From contig NZ_JABJXT010000009.1 of NCBI RefSeq assembly GCF_013155295.1, positions 124,001 to 188,000 on the forward strand: a stretch of DNA of 64,000 nucleotides, in the 5' to 3' direction. Under the pieces are notes generated by a model. The model was not told where the DNA came from and searched no databases. It saw only the letters and a program-made list of their open reading frames with translations. Shown here in pieces: positions 20,256 through 29,748 of the stretch; the stretch's first letter is position 1; each line of letters opens with the position of its first letter. This DNA is from Pseudogemmobacter hezensis (GTDB lineage: Bacteria > Pseudomonadota > Alphaproteobacteria > Rhodobacterales > Rhodobacteraceae). A program made the translations under genes and the position numbers.

Positions 20256-21005
20256 TCATGCCGCGCTCTCGCTGGTGCTGCGCACCGGTTTTCCACCCAC
20301 AAAATGGATGCCGCATTCGGTTTTCTGCTGGCCGCGCCAGCGGCCGGAACGGGGATCCTCGCCTGGTTTTACGGGGCTTGTGCAAGGCGCGCAGCCAATC
20401 GAGGGGTAGCCTTTCGCAACCAGAGGATGGCGCGGCAGGTTGTTGTTGACGATATATTCTTCCAGATCCTCGCGGCCCCAATGGGCGAGCGGGTTCACCT
20501 TGATGCGGAAATCGCCCTCATTCTCGAAGAAGTCCAGCGTGCCGCGGTCCGAGTTCTGAAAGCGTTTCCTGCCGGTGATCCAGCCGTCAAAGGGTTTCAG
20601 CGCGCGTTCCAGCGGCTCTACCTTGCGGACATTGCAGCAGGAATCGGTGCTGTAGAGGTGCAGTGTATTGTCGGGATCCTCAAAGTTCAGCCGGTTCGGA
20701 TTGGCGCGGATGGTGCGGATATCGCAAAGATCCAGCTTTTCGGCCAGCTCGCGCTGATAATCCAGCGTTTCTTTGAAGAGCATCCTCGTATCGACAAACA
20801 ACACCGGGGTTTCCGGAGCCAGCAGCGACACCAGATGCAAAAGCACCACCGATTCCGCCCCAAAGGATGAGACCAGCGCCACCCGGCCCAGGTCTTCATC
20901 CTGCAGCGCGTGTTCCAGAACCGCATGGGCGGAATGGTGTTTGTAGCGCGCGTTCAGCGCCGCCACCCGGTCTGCGACCGGAAAGGCATTCAGGTCACGC
21001 GGCAT
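20256..21005 (-). CDS. cysH: Adenylyl-/phosphoadenylyl-sulfate reductase CysH
   Basis: A 249-residue reductase that converts activated sulfate to sulfite with thioredoxin. The PP-loop start SSFGAESVVLLHL lies near residue 50. Two Cys pairs, SCCNVRK and IGCAPCTSP, are the [4Fe-4S] ligands found in the bacterial APS-reductase subgroup. The catalytic ECGIH is near the C-terminus. The Cys pairs argue for APS rather than PAPS as substrate. The start at 21005 overlaps the cysI stop by 11 nt, with GGAG about 10 nt upstream; an ATG three codons earlier is possible. Confidence 0.92.
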   Translation of the reverse strand: MPRDLNAFPVADRVAALNARYKHHSAHAVLEHALQDEDLGRVALVSSFGAESVVLLHLVSLLAPETPVLFVDTRMLFKETLDYQRELAEKLDLCDIRTIRANPNRLNFEDPDNTLHLYSTDSCCNVRKVEPLERALKPFDGWITGRKRFQNSDRGTLDFFENEGDFRIKVNPLAHWGREDLEEYIVNNNLPRHPLVAKGYPSIGCAPCTSPVKPGEDPRSGRWRGQQKTECGIHFVGGKPVRSTSESAA

Positions 21006-22665
21006 CCTTCGCATCTCCGGTCTCGTAGAGGGCGGCTTTGAACGGCTCCATCCCGAGGCGGCGGAAGGCGTCGAGGAAGGTTTCTTCCGGGCCCTGGCGC
21101 TCGGCCAGATAGGCCCGCACAATGCGCTCAACCGCAGGCACAACCTGATCATAGGCAAAGCCCGGGCCGGTCTTGTCACCGATATGCGCGTCCTCGGCCC
21201 CTGATCCGCCCAGCGTGATCTGGTAGTTCTCAACGCCCGCACGGTCGAGGCCGAGAATGCCGATATGGCCGACATGGTGGTGACCGCAGGCATTGATGCA
21301 GCCCGAGATCTTGATCTTCAGCGGCCCGATCTCATGTTCCAGATCCAGCTCTTTGAAGCGCATCGCAATCTCTTGCGCCACCGGGATTGAACGCGCCGTG
21401 GCCAGGGCGCAGTAATCCATGCCGGGGCAGGCGATGATGTCGGAAATCAGCCCGACATTGGCGGTGGCAATGCCGCCCTGGACCAGCGCCGCATGAAGCG
21501 CGGGCAGGTCGCCCTTATGGACATGCGGCAGGATCACGTTTTGCTCGTGGCTGATGCGGATATCGTCATGGCCGTATTTCTCGGCCAGATCGGCGATCAG
21601 CTCCATTTGTTCCGAGGTCTGGTCGCCCGGCGTTTTGCCCTGTTCCTTCACCGAAATCGTCACGATTGCATATTGATCGTTCTTATGCGCGGCGAGGTTG
21701 GTATCGGCCCAGGCGCGGAACACCGGATCGGCCTTGTAGAAATCATTATAGGCGTCAATCGGCGCATTGCGGAAGGCGGGCGGCGCGAAAGCGGCCTGGA
21801 TATCCTCCAGCAGCGCCTGATCCGCGCCACCGAACAGCGGGCGGAGCTGTTCAAACCGTTCCTCGACAAGGCGGGTGATCTCTTCCTTGCCGGTCTCATG
21901 CAGGGTGATCTTGATCCGCGCCTTGTATTTGTTGTCGCGGCGGCCAAGCGTGTTGTAGACGGAAAGCACCGCCTCGACGTAAGGCAGCAGATCCGCCTCG
22001 GGCAGATATTCGCGCACCACCATTCCGATCAGCGGCGTGCGGCCAAGGCCACCGCCAACCAGCACGCGAAAACCGATCTCGCCCGCGTCGTTTTTCACCA
22101 GCTGCAGGCCGATGTCATGGGCGCGGATCACCGCGCGGTCATGTGTGGCGCCGGTGATGGCGATCTTGAACTTGCGCGGCAGGAACTGGAACTCGGGGTG
22201 GTCGGTTGACCATTGGCGCAGAAGCTCGGCATAGGCGCGGGGGTCGGCGATTTCATCGGCGGCCGCGCCGGCGAAATGGTCTGCCGTGACGTTGCGGACG
22301 GTATTGCCAGAGGTCTGGATCGCATGCATGCCGACATCTGCCAGCGCGGTCAGGATCGCGGGCACATCGGGCAGTTTCGGCCAGTTGAACTGGATGTTCT
22401 GGCGCGTGGTCCAGTGGCCGTAACCCTTGTCCCATTTCGCGCCGATCATCGCCAGCTGCCGCATCTTGCGCGCATTCAGCGTGCCATAGGGAATGGCGAC
22501 GCGCAGCATATAGGCGTGCAGCTGCAGATAAAGCCCGTTCATCAGCCGCAGGGGGCGGAACTCTTCCTCGGTCAGGCTGCCGTCCAGCCGACGCTCGACC
22601 TGCTGCGAGAATTGCGCCACGCGCTCGCGGACGAAACGCTCATCGAAATCGGTGTAATCATACAT
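20995..22665 (-). CDS. cysI: Sulfite (nitrite/sulfite) reductase, siroheme hemoprotein
   Basis: A 556-residue enzyme with duplicated ferrodoxin-like halves. It reduces sulfite to sulfide with six electrons. The siroheme/[4Fe-4S] ligand Cys are in IIACPGMDYCALATARS and SGCINACGHHHVGHIG. The arrangement and length match single-polypeptide ferredoxin-dependent sulfite reductases, consistent with the fpr gene in the same operon and no cysJ in sight. The start overlaps the preceding DUF2849 gene by 8 nt, so translation is likely coupled. Nitrite reduction is possible for this family, but context favours sulfite. Confidence 0.93.
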   Translation of the reverse strand: MYDYTDFDERFVRERVAQFSQQVERRLDGSLTEEEFRPLRLMNGLYLQLHAYMLRVAIPYGTLNARKMRQLAMIGAKWDKGYGHWTTRQNIQFNWPKLPDVPAILTALADVGMHAIQTSGNTVRNVTADHFAGAAADEIADPRAYAELLRQWSTDHPEFQFLPRKFKIAITGATHDRAVIRAHDIGLQLVKNDAGEIGFRVLVGGGLGRTPLIGMVVREYLPEADLLPYVEAVLSVYNTLGRRDNKYKARIKITLHETGKEEITRLVEERFEQLRPLFGGADQALLEDIQAAFAPPAFRNAPIDAYNDFYKADPVFRAWADTNLAAHKNDQYAIVTISVKEQGKTPGDQTSEQMELIADLAEKYGHDDIRISHEQNVILPHVHKGDLPALHAALVQGGIATANVGLISDIIACPGMDYCALATARSIPVAQEIAMRFKELDLEHEIGPLKIKISGCINACGHHHVGHIGILGLDRAGVENYQITLGGSGAEDAHIGDKTGPGFAYDQVVPAVERIVRAYLAERQGPEETFLDAFRRLGMEPFKAALYETGDAKDAA

Positions 22666-22966
22666 GATCGAGATCTGCCTGTTTCCCGTGGTGGTAGTTT
22701 GAGGGGCCGCGCGTGCGGAACGCCTCACGGAAATGGGTGGGTTCGGGGCCGTTCGGTCCCGCTTTCGCATCGGCCAGATAGGCGCCGACAATCAGATTGC
22801 CCTGGGCATTGGCATGCAGCAGGCGAAGCTGGGCATGGGCCTCATCCTCGATCAGCTCTGCCTCGTGATGAACCAGGGTCCAGCGGTCATCGGCCGCCAG
22901 ATAGACCACATCGCCCTCACGCAGGCGGTTGGCGGTGACAACTTTGGGGGTGAAGCGGCGGCTCAT
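22658..22966 (-). CDS. DUF2849 protein
   Basis: A 102-residue DUF2849 protein. It starts SRRFTPKVVTANRLREGDVVYL and has the central AQLRLLHANAQGNLIVGAYLADA pattern. The ATG at 22966 overlaps the SUMT stop by four bases (ATGA). It is always reported beside cysI/cysG in alphaproteobacteria. No enzymatic motif is visible; an accessory role for siroheme or sulfite reductase is inference from context. Confidence 0.88.
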   Translation of the reverse strand: MSRRFTPKVVTANRLREGDVVYLAADDRWTLVHHEAELIEDEAHAQLRLLHANAQGNLIVGAYLADAKAGPNGPEPTHFREAFRTRGPSNYHHGKQADLDHV

Positions 22967-23736
22967 GCGCGGGCCTCCTCGATCGTATGAATTGCGGAAA
23001 TGGCAGCGCGGGGGGCGAGGCCAAAGAGAATGATCGCAGGGCCCTGACAACAGGCGGCAAGCGCGGGCAGATCGGCCAGCACGCCTGCGTGGATGCGCTG
23101 ATCGGGGCGCGAGGCGTTTTCCACCAGCGTCACCGGGGTCTCGGAGCGGGCGCCATGCATCAGCAGACGCCCCTGGATGAAGCGGGCCGATTTCTTGCCC
23201 ATATAGATCGCGGCAACCTCGCCTTCGCGGGCAAGACCGCGCCAGTCCTGTTCGGCGAAACCGTCGATGTCATGGCCGGTCAGGATGCGCAGGCTGGCAT
23301 TGCGCCCGCGTTTGGTCAGCGCCTGGCCAATCGCCGCCGCCGCGACAGGCGCCGTGGAAAGGCCGGGCAGGATGTGAAAGCCAAGACCATGGGCGCTCAG
23401 CGCCTCGATCTCTTCGTCAAGGCGGGCAAAGATCCCCGGATCGCCGCCTTTCAGCCGCACGACCTTTGCGCCCGAAAGGGCGGTGGTGACCAGGACGCTG
23501 TTGATATCGCTTTGCGCCGCCGAAGGGCCAAAGCCCTCTTTGCCAACATCGATCCGGCGCACATGCGCGGGGATCAGCGCCAGAACCTCTGGCCCGACGA
23601 GGCGATCATGGATCACCACATCCGCCGCCTCGATGGCGCGCAAAACGCCCAGCGTCAGATGGTCGGCTGCACCGGGGCCTGCGCCCGCGAAGATCACGGT
23701 CGAAAGCTCGGGTCTGTCTGCGCGGGCGTGTGACAT
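22963..23736 (-). CDS. cobA: Uroporphyrinogen-III C-methyltransferase (SUMT)
   Basis: A 257-residue SAM-dependent methyltransferase that turns uroporphyrinogen III into precorrin-2, the siroheme precursor needed by CysI. Family signatures are VIFAGAGPGAADHLTL near the N-terminus, VVRLKGGDPGIFARLDEEIEAL near residue 90, and TGHD and YMGKKSARF later. It is the stand-alone methylase domain without the CysG dehydrogenase/chelatase half. The ATG at 23736 has only a weak AAAG upstream. It is the first gene of the minus-strand sulfur operon, divergent from an Lrp-type regulator. Confidence 0.92.
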   Translation of the reverse strand: MSHARADRPELSTVIFAGAGPGAADHLTLGVLRAIEAADVVIHDRLVGPEVLALIPAHVRRIDVGKEGFGPSAAQSDINSVLVTTALSGAKVVRLKGGDPGIFARLDEEIEALSAHGLGFHILPGLSTAPVAAAAIGQALTKRGRNASLRILTGHDIDGFAEQDWRGLAREGEVAAIYMGKKSARFIQGRLLMHGARSETPVTLVENASRPDQRIHAGVLADLPALAACCQGPAIILFGLAPRAAISAIHTIEEARA

Positions 23737-23905
23737 GGCTTTGTGCTGGCTTTGACGAATAACGGTGACGGGCTGGTAGCAAATACTCTGCCGATAATAT
23801 AGGACTTTTTCCCATTGTCGGGCCAGATCCTCTTGCAGATAAGGAAGATTGTTCCGATACTGCAGCGGAGTGGAACGCAGTTCCAAGGCTTGGGGGAAAT
23901 CAGGA

Positions 23906-24367
23906 ATGGCAGCCGCGCTGGACGATCTGGACCGGAAAATCCTGTCCGAACTGCAACAGGATGCAGAGCAGTCGCTGGATGAAATTGCCCGCAAAGTGGG
24001 CTCTTCCAAGACCCCGGTCTGGAACCGGATCCGGCGCATGAAAGAGCAGGGCGTGATCTCGCGCCAGACGGTCATTCTTGATGCCGAGGCCCTGGGGCTT
24101 GAGGCCTGTTTCTTCGTGCTGATCCGCACCTCGGAACATGAGGCCGACTGGCAGCGCAAATTCCTCCAGGCGCTGCGCGAGCGCCCTGAGGTGCTGGAGG
24201 CGCATCGCCTGGCGGGGGATATCGATTACATCCTGAAGGTGCGGGTGAAGAATGCCCGCGCCTATGATGAATTCTATCAGGCGCTGATTTCCGAGGTGAA
24301 AATCTACAACGTCACAGCCCTTCTGAGCATGGAAGAGATCAAATCGACAACGGTGCTGCCGGTCTGA
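23906..24367 (+). CDS. Lrp/AsnC-family transcriptional regulator
   Basis: A 153-residue regulator. The N-terminal helix-turn-helix (LDDLDRKILSELQQDAEQSL, then SKTPVWNRIRRMKEQGVI) is followed by the RAM ligand domain with GDIDYILKVRVKN. The ATG at 23906 sits after a GGGGGAAA stretch. It is divergent from the sulfur operon. By analogy with Lrp-type regulators placed beside sulfur genes it may sense Cys or Met, but the ligand cannot be told from sequence. Confidence 0.9.
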   Translation: MAAALDDLDRKILSELQQDAEQSLDEIARKVGSSKTPVWNRIRRMKEQGVISRQTVILDAEALGLEACFFVLIRTSEHEADWQRKFLQALRERPEVLEAHRLAGDIDYILKVRVKNARAYDEFYQALISEVKIYNVTALLSMEEIKSTTVLPV

Positions 24368-24401
24368 GATTTTGCGCTGAAATCTGTTTGAATATATTGG
24401 C

Positions 24402-25382
24402 TTATCTGCGGGATTTAAGCCGGGGCAGGGGGATAATTCCCTGCGCGATCAGCACCCCCAGGGCAACCAGCGCCGCCGCGCCCGCCTGCAGCCAGTTCCA
24501 GGGCGCCGAAAGCCAGAGGAACATGATGATCATCACATAAAACGGCGAGGCATTGGTGTGCAAAGACGACATGCCGATGCCGATCCGGTTGATCGCCACG
24601 ATCCACAAAAGCTGGCACAGTGCCAGGCCGCCGATTGCGAAAAGGCACAGCGAAATCACCTCGCGCAGGCCCCAAAGCGCGGGGTCTGCCAGCGGCGCCC
24701 CCAGGGCCAGATTGGCCAGCGCCACCAGCAGCATCGAAATCGCCGCCCCTGTCATGGTCAGCGCGGTGCGCCCGACCAGCGAAAGCTGCGGGAAGGCGGT
24801 GACTGTCAGCCTGGAGCCCAGCGTGTATAGCAGAACCGAGCCACCGCAAAACAGGGCCCCCAGGGCCACATTGCCGCCGCCGCCCGAAAAATCCAGCGCC
24901 ATCACGCCGCCTGCCATCGAAAGCGCGATCCCGGCCAGCAGACGTGTGCTTAGCCGCCTTCCGTCAAACAGCACCTCAAGCGTGATGGCCACCACCGGCA
25001 TTGCTGCGGTGATGACTGCAGCTGTCACAGGCCCGCCCGCCGCCTGACCCATGATCAGGAACCAGGCGGCAATGCCGATCAGCGATCCGACCATGATCCC
25101 GCGCAGCCAGTCGGCGCGCAAAACCGCCCGCAGCCCGTCAGACAGCAGCCAGACCGGCAGCAGCACCAGCGCCGCCAGGCTGATCCGCACCGCGCCCAGC
25201 TGGTCAGAGGGCATGATCGGGATCAGGAACTCTGCCGCAGGCAGGCCCGCCGCCCAGGCCATCATCGAGGCCATGCAGATCAGGTGGCCGGACAGCAGCC
25301 GTCCGCCCGGCAGAGAGGGGTTCGGCGACGGATCCGAGGATGGGCCAGAGGCTGGCGCGATTTGGGGGGCAGCGCTTGTCAT
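24402..25382 (-). CDS. EamA/DMT-family membrane transporter
   Basis: A 326-residue inner-membrane protein with about ten hydrophobic helices in two EamA repeats, typical of the drug/metabolite transporter superfamily. A 30-residue Ser/Pro-rich tail precedes the first helix (LICMASMMAWAAGLPAAEFL). The start at 25382 has AAGG upstream. An in-frame ATG 28 codons earlier lacks one. Substrate is unknown; relatives export amino acids or other metabolites. Convergent with the Lrp gene. Confidence 0.88.
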   Translation of the reverse strand: MTSAAPQIAPASGPSSDPSPNPSLPGGRLLSGHLICMASMMAWAAGLPAAEFLIPIMPSDQLGAVRISLAALVLLPVWLLSDGLRAVLRADWLRGIMVGSLIGIAAWFLIMGQAAGGPVTAAVITAAMPVVAITLEVLFDGRRLSTRLLAGIALSMAGGVMALDFSGGGGNVALGALFCGGSVLLYTLGSRLTVTAFPQLSLVGRTALTMTGAAISMLLVALANLALGAPLADPALWGLREVISLCLFAIGGLALCQLLWIVAINRIGIGMSSLHTNASPFYVMIIMFLWLSAPWNWLQAGAAALVALGVLIAQGIIPLPRLKSRR

Positions 25383-25509
25383 ATGCTCAGCCTTGCATGG
25401 GCGCGGCGCGGCAACTGTTCTGGCCGCGACGCTTTGCGCCCGAACCTGCCGGGCGCGGGGTGGCATCCCGAGGGCAGGCCCCCGGGGATGTTCAGGCCAG
25501 GAGTGGCGT

Positions 25510-26253
25510 TCAGGATGCGGAAAGCGCTGCGACGATTGCGCCGAATTCGCTGGCCTTCAGGCTGGCCCCGCCGACCAGGGCCCCATGCAGATTGGGGATG
25601 GCAAAGATCTCGGCAGCGTTTGAGGGCTTGACCGAGCCGCCATAAAGCAGTCGCAGCCCACCCGAGGCGTCGCCAAATCGGGCGCTCAGGGTTTTCGACA
25701 TGAAATCATGCACTTCGGCGATCTGTTCCAGCGTGGGGATGCGCCCGGTGCCGATGGCCCAGACCGGCTCATAGGCGATGACGGTATTTGCACCGCTCAG
25801 GCCATCGGGCAGCGAGTCCTGCAGCTGGCTGGCGATCACATCAAGGGTGCGGCCCGCATCACGCTCGGCCCCGGTTTCGCCGACGCAGACCACGGCGATC
25901 AGGCCATTCTCCCAGGCGGCACGGGTTTTGGCGGCAACCAGAGCGCTGGTTTCCCCGTGATCTGCGCGCCGCTCGGAATGGCCAAGGATCACATAGGAGG
26001 CACCCGCCTCTTTCAGCATCTGCGCGGAAATATCGCCGGTATGCGCCCCCGATGCCGCCGTATGGCAGTCCTGGCCCCCCGTCAGCAGCGCTGATCCCTG
26101 GGCCGCCGCACTCAGACGCGACAAAAGCGTGGCAGGGGGGCAGATCAGGATGTCACAGGGGGCGGACGGATGGGCCGCGATCAACGCCTCTGCCTCGGCG
26201 ATTGCCGGGCCGGTGCCATTCATTTTCCAGTTGCCTGCTGCCAGTTTGCGCAT
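25510..26253 (-). CDS. tpiA: Triosephosphate isomerase
   Basis: A 247-residue TIM-barrel enzyme interconverting dihydroxyacetone phosphate and glyceraldehyde-3-phosphate. AGNWKMNG holds the N-terminal catalytic Lys. GHSERR holds the electrophilic His. AYEPVWAIGTG holds the catalytic Glu and the start of loop 6. The C-terminal phosphate-binding segment YGGSVKPSN and the final GALVGGASL are intact. A single gene, not in a visible operon. Confidence 0.97.
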   Translation of the reverse strand: MRKLAAGNWKMNGTGPAIAEAEALIAAHPSAPCDILICPPATLLSRLSAAAQGSALLTGGQDCHTAASGAHTGDISAQMLKEAGASYVILGHSERRADHGETSALVAAKTRAAWENGLIAVVCVGETGAERDAGRTLDVIASQLQDSLPDGLSGANTVIAYEPVWAIGTGRIPTLEQIAEVHDFMSKTLSARFGDASGGLRLLYGGSVKPSNAAEIFAIPNLHGALVGGASLKASEFGAIVAALSAS

Positions 26254-26418
26254 CGTCTCTCTCCCGGGTCATGCCGGGACAGTGGTCGCAAATTCCAGGG
26301 GGCGGTGCAATGGCGCAGAGGCGCTGGTGGCCTCTGTGCCAGTGATCACATCAGGACCGGGCAGGCGAAGCCTGCGCCCGGTGACATCACCGCGACTTCC
26401 CCGTGCTATGGCGTAGGG

Positions 26419-26790
26419 TTACGCGCCGGGGCTGCCGGCGGCGGGCTCGTTAAAGCGGATCGATTCGCCGCAACCGCAGGCTTCGGCGACATTGGGGTTG
26501 CGGAACACGAATTTCGACTCGAGCAGGCTGGTCTCATAGTCGATTTCAGTGCCGATCAGGAACATCTGCGCCATGGGCGCGATCAGCACGCGCGCGCCTT
26601 CCTGCTCGACCACCTCGTCCAGCGGGTTGACCTCACGGACGTAATCCATCGTGTATTCCATCCCCGCACAGCCGCCCTTTTTGACGCCGATGCGCAGGCC
26701 CTGATTGCCGTCACGCGCCATCAGGCGGGCGATTTGCTTTGCCGCAGCAGGGGTGATCGAGACAGCGGCCTTGCCGGGGATGCCGAACAT
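26419..26790 (-). CDS. sufA: A-type Fe-S carrier (SufA/IscA/ErpA family)
   Basis: A 123-residue HesB-like protein. The three Cys that hold the transferred cluster are present: KKGGCAGMEY and the C-terminal ACGCGES. It passes Fe-S clusters from the Suf scaffold to apo-proteins. The start at 26790 follows AGAAGG. Its neighbour sufT supports a role at the end of a SUF operon whose remaining genes are not seen here. It could be called ErpA; sequence alone does not separate them with confidence. Confidence 0.9.
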   Translation of the reverse strand: MFGIPGKAAVSITPAAAKQIARLMARDGNQGLRIGVKKGGCAGMEYTMDYVREVNPLDEVVEQEGARVLIAPMAQMFLIGTEIDYETSLLESKFVFRNPNVAEACGCGESIRFNEPAAGSPGA

Positions 26791-26872
26791 GATGGAAATC
26801 CTTCTTCTGGGGCAAAGGTAATCCGCATGCCCCCACCATTCAAGAGCCGCCATGCCAAAGCCCGCGCTCTGT

Positions 26873-26902
26873 GGCTGGCTGCGCGGGGGCTGGCTGCGCG
26901 GG
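26873..26902. repeat. 15-nt perfect tandem duplication between sufT and sufA
   Basis: Two identical copies of GGCTGGCTGCGCGGG at 26873-26887 and 26888-26902, ending 19 nt beyond the sufT stop on the minus strand. Confidence 0.9.
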
Positions 26903-26921
26903 GCGTCGTGCGCGGCCGGGC

Positions 26922-27278
26922 TTACATGAAGCCCAGTTCCAGCCGTGCCTCGTCTGACATCATCTCCATCCCCCAGGGCGGATCGAAGGTCATCTCGACC
27001 TCAACATCACGCACGCCGGGTGTGGCCTCGACCGCCTCTTGCACCCAGCCCGGCATCTCGCCCGCGACCGGACAGCCTGGCGCGGTCAGGGTCATGATGA
27101 TCTTCACCGCGTTCTCATCGCTGATGGTGATCGTATAGACGAGGCCAAGATCGAAGATATTTACCGGGATCTCTGGGTCAAAGACCGTGCGGCAGGCATC
27201 GGCGACCTGCTCGTAAAGCGGGTGGTCGGTAGAGGAGGGCGCGATCAGCGGTGCGCCTTCGGCTTCGGTCGTGTCCAT
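26922..27278 (-). CDS. sufT: SUF-associated MIP18/DUF59 protein SufT
   Basis: A 118-residue MIP18-family (DUF59) protein. Key features are VFDPEIPVNIFDLGLVY and TLTAPGCPVAGEMPGWV, with the conserved Cys and Pro, and FDPPWGMEMMSDEARLELG at the end. In bacteria this stand-alone form aids Fe-S cluster maturation. It is the gene upstream of sufA, with a 131-bp gap holding a tandem duplication. Confidence 0.9.
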   Translation of the reverse strand: MDTTEAEGAPLIAPSSTDHPLYEQVADACRTVFDPEIPVNIFDLGLVYTITISDENAVKIIMTLTAPGCPVAGEMPGWVQEAVEATPGVRDVEVEMTFDPPWGMEMMSDEARLELGFM

Positions 27279-27465
27279 TTCAATGGTCCCGGTCTGAGAG
27301 GTCAGGGGGGTAATTCAGGGGGTAATATAGGGATCAGGCGCGTGAGGTCCAGATGCGGAAAGATCAGCGCCGGCTTTGAGCGGCACCTGACAGGAGTGAC
27401 GCAAAACGGCCAGGTTTGGGCCCTGATCAGAGGCTGAGCTGCTGTGACAGGTCTGTTCAGCTGTG

Positions 27466-27495
27466 AAAACACCTGCCGGATCGGGCGGCAGGTGT
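27466..27495 (-). terminator. Terminator of ssb
   Basis: Stem CACCTGCCG/CGGCAGGTG with a 7-nt loop. On the minus strand it is followed by TTTT. It lies about 165 nt past the ssb stop. Confidence 0.7.
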
Positions 27496-27507
27496 GTCTG
27501 GTCTGAT

Positions 27508-27552
27508 ACTGGCTCTGCCTTTGCTGGCCCTGCCTTTACTGGCCCTGCCTTG
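27508..27552. repeat. 15-nt tandem repeat, three copies
   Basis: Units at 27508-27522, 27523-27537 and 27538-27552 share the core CTGGCxCTGCCTT. Located between ssb and its terminator. Confidence 0.88.
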
Positions 27553-27580
27553 CGGCGGGCCTGCGGGTTGCAGGCCTGAT

Positions 27581-27613
27581 CCAGAGAAGTGCCAGAGAAG
27601 TGCCAGAGAAGTG
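27581..27613. repeat. 11-nt tandem repeat, three perfect copies
   Basis: CCAGAGAAGTG three times in a row, about 47 nt downstream of the ssb stop on the minus strand. Confidence 0.92.
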
Positions 27614-27659
27614 GTGGCAAAGCGCGGGGCAGGAAATCGCTTTCCTGCCGCCAGATTGC

Positions 27660-28229
27660 TCAGAACGGGATTTCGTCATCCATGTCAGAGTTGCCGCCCT
27701 GACCGCCGCCCTGACCGCCGCGCCGGGCGCCGGAATTGCCACCGCCCGAATTGCCGCTGCCATAGCTGTCGCCACCGCCGCCATAGCCGCCGCCCTGGCC
27801 GCCGTAGCCGCCACCCTGGTTGCCATAGTCGTCGCCATAATTGCCGCCGCCGCCACCCTGGCCGCCGCCGCCTTCACCGCGCCCGCCCAGCAGCGTCAGG
27901 TTGCCCGAGAAGGGACGCAGCACGATCTCGGTCGAGTAGCGGTCCTGGCCCGACTGGTCCTGCCATTTGCGGGTTTCCAGCGCGCCCTCGATGTAAACGG
28001 TCGAGCCTTTGCGCAGATACTGCTCGGCGATTTTGGCCAGCGGCTCTGAGAAAATGGCGACCGAGTGCCATTCGGTGCGCTCTTTGCGCTCGCCCGAGTT
28101 GCGGTCGCGCCAGGTTTCCGAGGTGGCGATCCGCAGGTTGCAGACCTTGCCGCCATTGGGGAAGCTGCGCACTTCCGGGTCACGGCCGAGATTGCCGATA
28201 ATGATGACTTTGTTGACCGATCCCGCCAT
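27660..28229 (-). CDS. ssb: Single-stranded DNA-binding protein
   Basis: A 189-residue SSB. Residues 1-110 form the OB fold ([20 protein letters not shown], then TEWHSVAIF and KGSTVYIEG). A long Gly/Gln/Tyr-rich flexible linker follows. The acidic tip DMDDEIPF recruits partner proteins. The start at 28229 has GGAGGCG directly upstream. Single-copy essential gene, divergent from a lytic transglycosylase. Confidence 0.97.
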   Translation of the reverse strand: MAGSVNKVIIIGNLGRDPEVRSFPNGGKVCNLRIATSETWRDRNSGERKERTEWHSVAIFSEPLAKIAEQYLRKGSTVYIEGALETRKWQDQSGQDRYSTEIVLRPFSGNLTLLGGRGEGGGGQGGGGGNYGDDYGNQGGGYGGQGGGYGGGGDSYGSGNSGGGNSGARRGGQGGGQGGNSDMDDEIPF

Positions 28230-28674
28230 ACGCGCCTCCGACCTTGGGTGATTTCTGAATATGCGGCTCTGAATTTCCGGCCCCGCCACAGCTGTGCCAG
28301 ATTCTCGCTTAACAATCCGTTGAGGCACGCTTCTACGGTTTCAGCCCTCCTGTCGCAACCGGGCTGTGGTGATCGGAGCGTGATATCCTCGATTCATCCG
28401 CTTGATTTACCGGCAACAGGCGTTTCCGTATATGTCCGCCAGATATGCCCCGCCAGATATGCCCCGCGGGTATGCCAGGCACCGATGCACAGTCTCCTGC
28501 AGGTGCTGCGGGCTTGTCGTTCAACGTGCTGCTCAGGTCGCCTGGGGGCGCTCTTGCGGCGCGATCGGCGAGGTTTTGCCAGGGGGGCGGGGCAGGGTGG
28601 CGAATAACGGCTGGCCCGAAGCGGTGCCAGGCGCTATTGTCCGCGGCGCAACAGTGGCTGTGGACGGTTTATCT
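28230..28674. other. Intergenic region between divergent ssb and SLT genes
   Basis: About 445 bp. Besides the two promoters that must lie here, the only structure I see is a 14-nt tandem duplication (28438-28465). I see no clear LexA box of the alphaproteobacterial GTTC-N7-GTTC type. Confidence 0.5.
28438..28465. repeat. 14-nt tandem duplication upstream of SLT gene
   Basis: Two perfect copies of GCCAGATATGCCCC, with a third degenerate copy (GCGGGTATGCC) following. Confidence 0.9.
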
Positions 28675-29376
28675 ATGACATTTCGGTTCAGGACAGCCGT
28701 CGGGCTGAAAGTGTCGGCTCTTTCGGTTTCCTCTGCGAATCCCGCTGCGAAACTGGCCGCTTTCGGGGCTGTTTTCGGGGCTGTGGGGTTTGCACTGGCG
28801 CTGTCTGCCGCGCCGCTGATGGCCGAGCCGCTGAAGCTGCACGGATCCAGCAAATCCCGCAACGCCGTTTTCGAATCGCAGACTGCGCTGCTGGATGGCA
28901 AGCTGGCAAAGCAATATTCGGGCTCGGCAAAGCTGAAGCCGAATTACAAGACCGATAAGGACGGGAAAACCGACGTCGCCTCGGACGGGAAGGTGCCGCG
29001 CTACAATGGCCGCTACAAGGGCGAGCATCTCGAACATGCCCGCAGCGTTGCCCGCAAACATGGCGTGCCCGAGGATCTGTTCCTGCGCCTTGTGCAGCAG
29101 GAAAGCGGCTGGAACGCCCGCGCCGTCAGCCACAAGGGCGCCACGGGTCTGGCGCAGCTGATGCCGGGCACGGCAAAGCTTTTGGGCGTCGACATCGATG
29201 ACCCAAAACAAAATCTTGAGGGCGGCGCCCGCTATCTGCGGATGATGCATAAGAAATTCGGCAGCTGGGATCTGGCGCTTGCGGCCTATAATGCCGGGCC
29301 GGGCGCGGTTGAGAAACATGGTGGCATTCCGCCCTTCGCGGAAACCAAAGCTTATGTGAAGGCGATCCTTGGCTGA
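28675..29376 (+). CDS. Periplasmic lytic transglycosylase (SLT domain)
   Basis: A 233-residue secreted protein. An N-terminal signal peptide runs to about residue 47 (ending [11 protein letters not shown]). The C-terminal SLT lysozyme-like domain has the catalytic Glu in [14 protein letters not shown], then [18 protein letters not shown] and [14 protein letters not shown]. It cleaves peptidoglycan glycan strands. The ATG at 28675 is chosen because it directly begins the signal peptide; the frame is open further upstream. Its stop codon lies inside an 18-nt repeat. Confidence 0.88.
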   Translation: MTFRFRTAVGLKVSALSVSSANPAAKLAAFGAVFGAVGFALALSAAPLMAEPLKLHGSSKSRNAVFESQTALLDGKLAKQYSGSAKLKPNYKTDKDGKTDVASDGKVPRYNGRYKGEHLEHARSVARKHGVPEDLFLRLVQQESGWNARAVSHKGATGLAQLMPGTAKLLGVDIDDPKQNLEGGARYLRMMHKKFGSWDLALAAYNAGPGAVEKHGGIPPFAETKAYVKAILG

Positions 29377-29412
29377 TTGGCGGCTGATCGACGACTGATT
29401 GGCGGCTGATCG
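29373..29412. repeat. 18-nt direct repeat spanning the SLT stop codon
   Basis: CTGATTGGCGGCTGATCG at 29373-29390 contains the stop codon (TGA 29374-29376) and is repeated exactly at 29395-29412, four bases later. Confidence 0.9.
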
Positions 29413-29748
29413 GCCCGGGCTGCCTGCCGCCGTGCAGAGCGCCAGCCCCAGAGGGCAGGGCGCATAAGACGGGCTCTCTTGTCACAGGCGCGCTGGCCTT
29501 TTGCTGCGGCGAATGGCTGTCGAAAGCAGCTTTCCTGTCGGGACCTGTTTGCCCCATTTGTGGAAGTGGCGCTTTGCCACGATATTACGCACAAAGTTAC
29601 GACGGATCCTCATCGTTGCGGCGTTTACGCAACAGGCGTTTACTCTATGGCAAAATCGCGCGGTCCAGGGCAAAAGACTGCAGGGCCGGCGTTGCTTTCG
29701 GGCTGCGTTCAGGGCATCTATGAACAGAACTAAACCGCAGGGTTCAGA
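29377..29748. other. Intergenic gap before the methyltransferase gene
   Basis: About 370 bp with the direct repeat at its left end and a small GTGGC/GCCAC hairpin near 29566-29580. No gene-like frame with a ribosome site is evident. Confidence 0.5.
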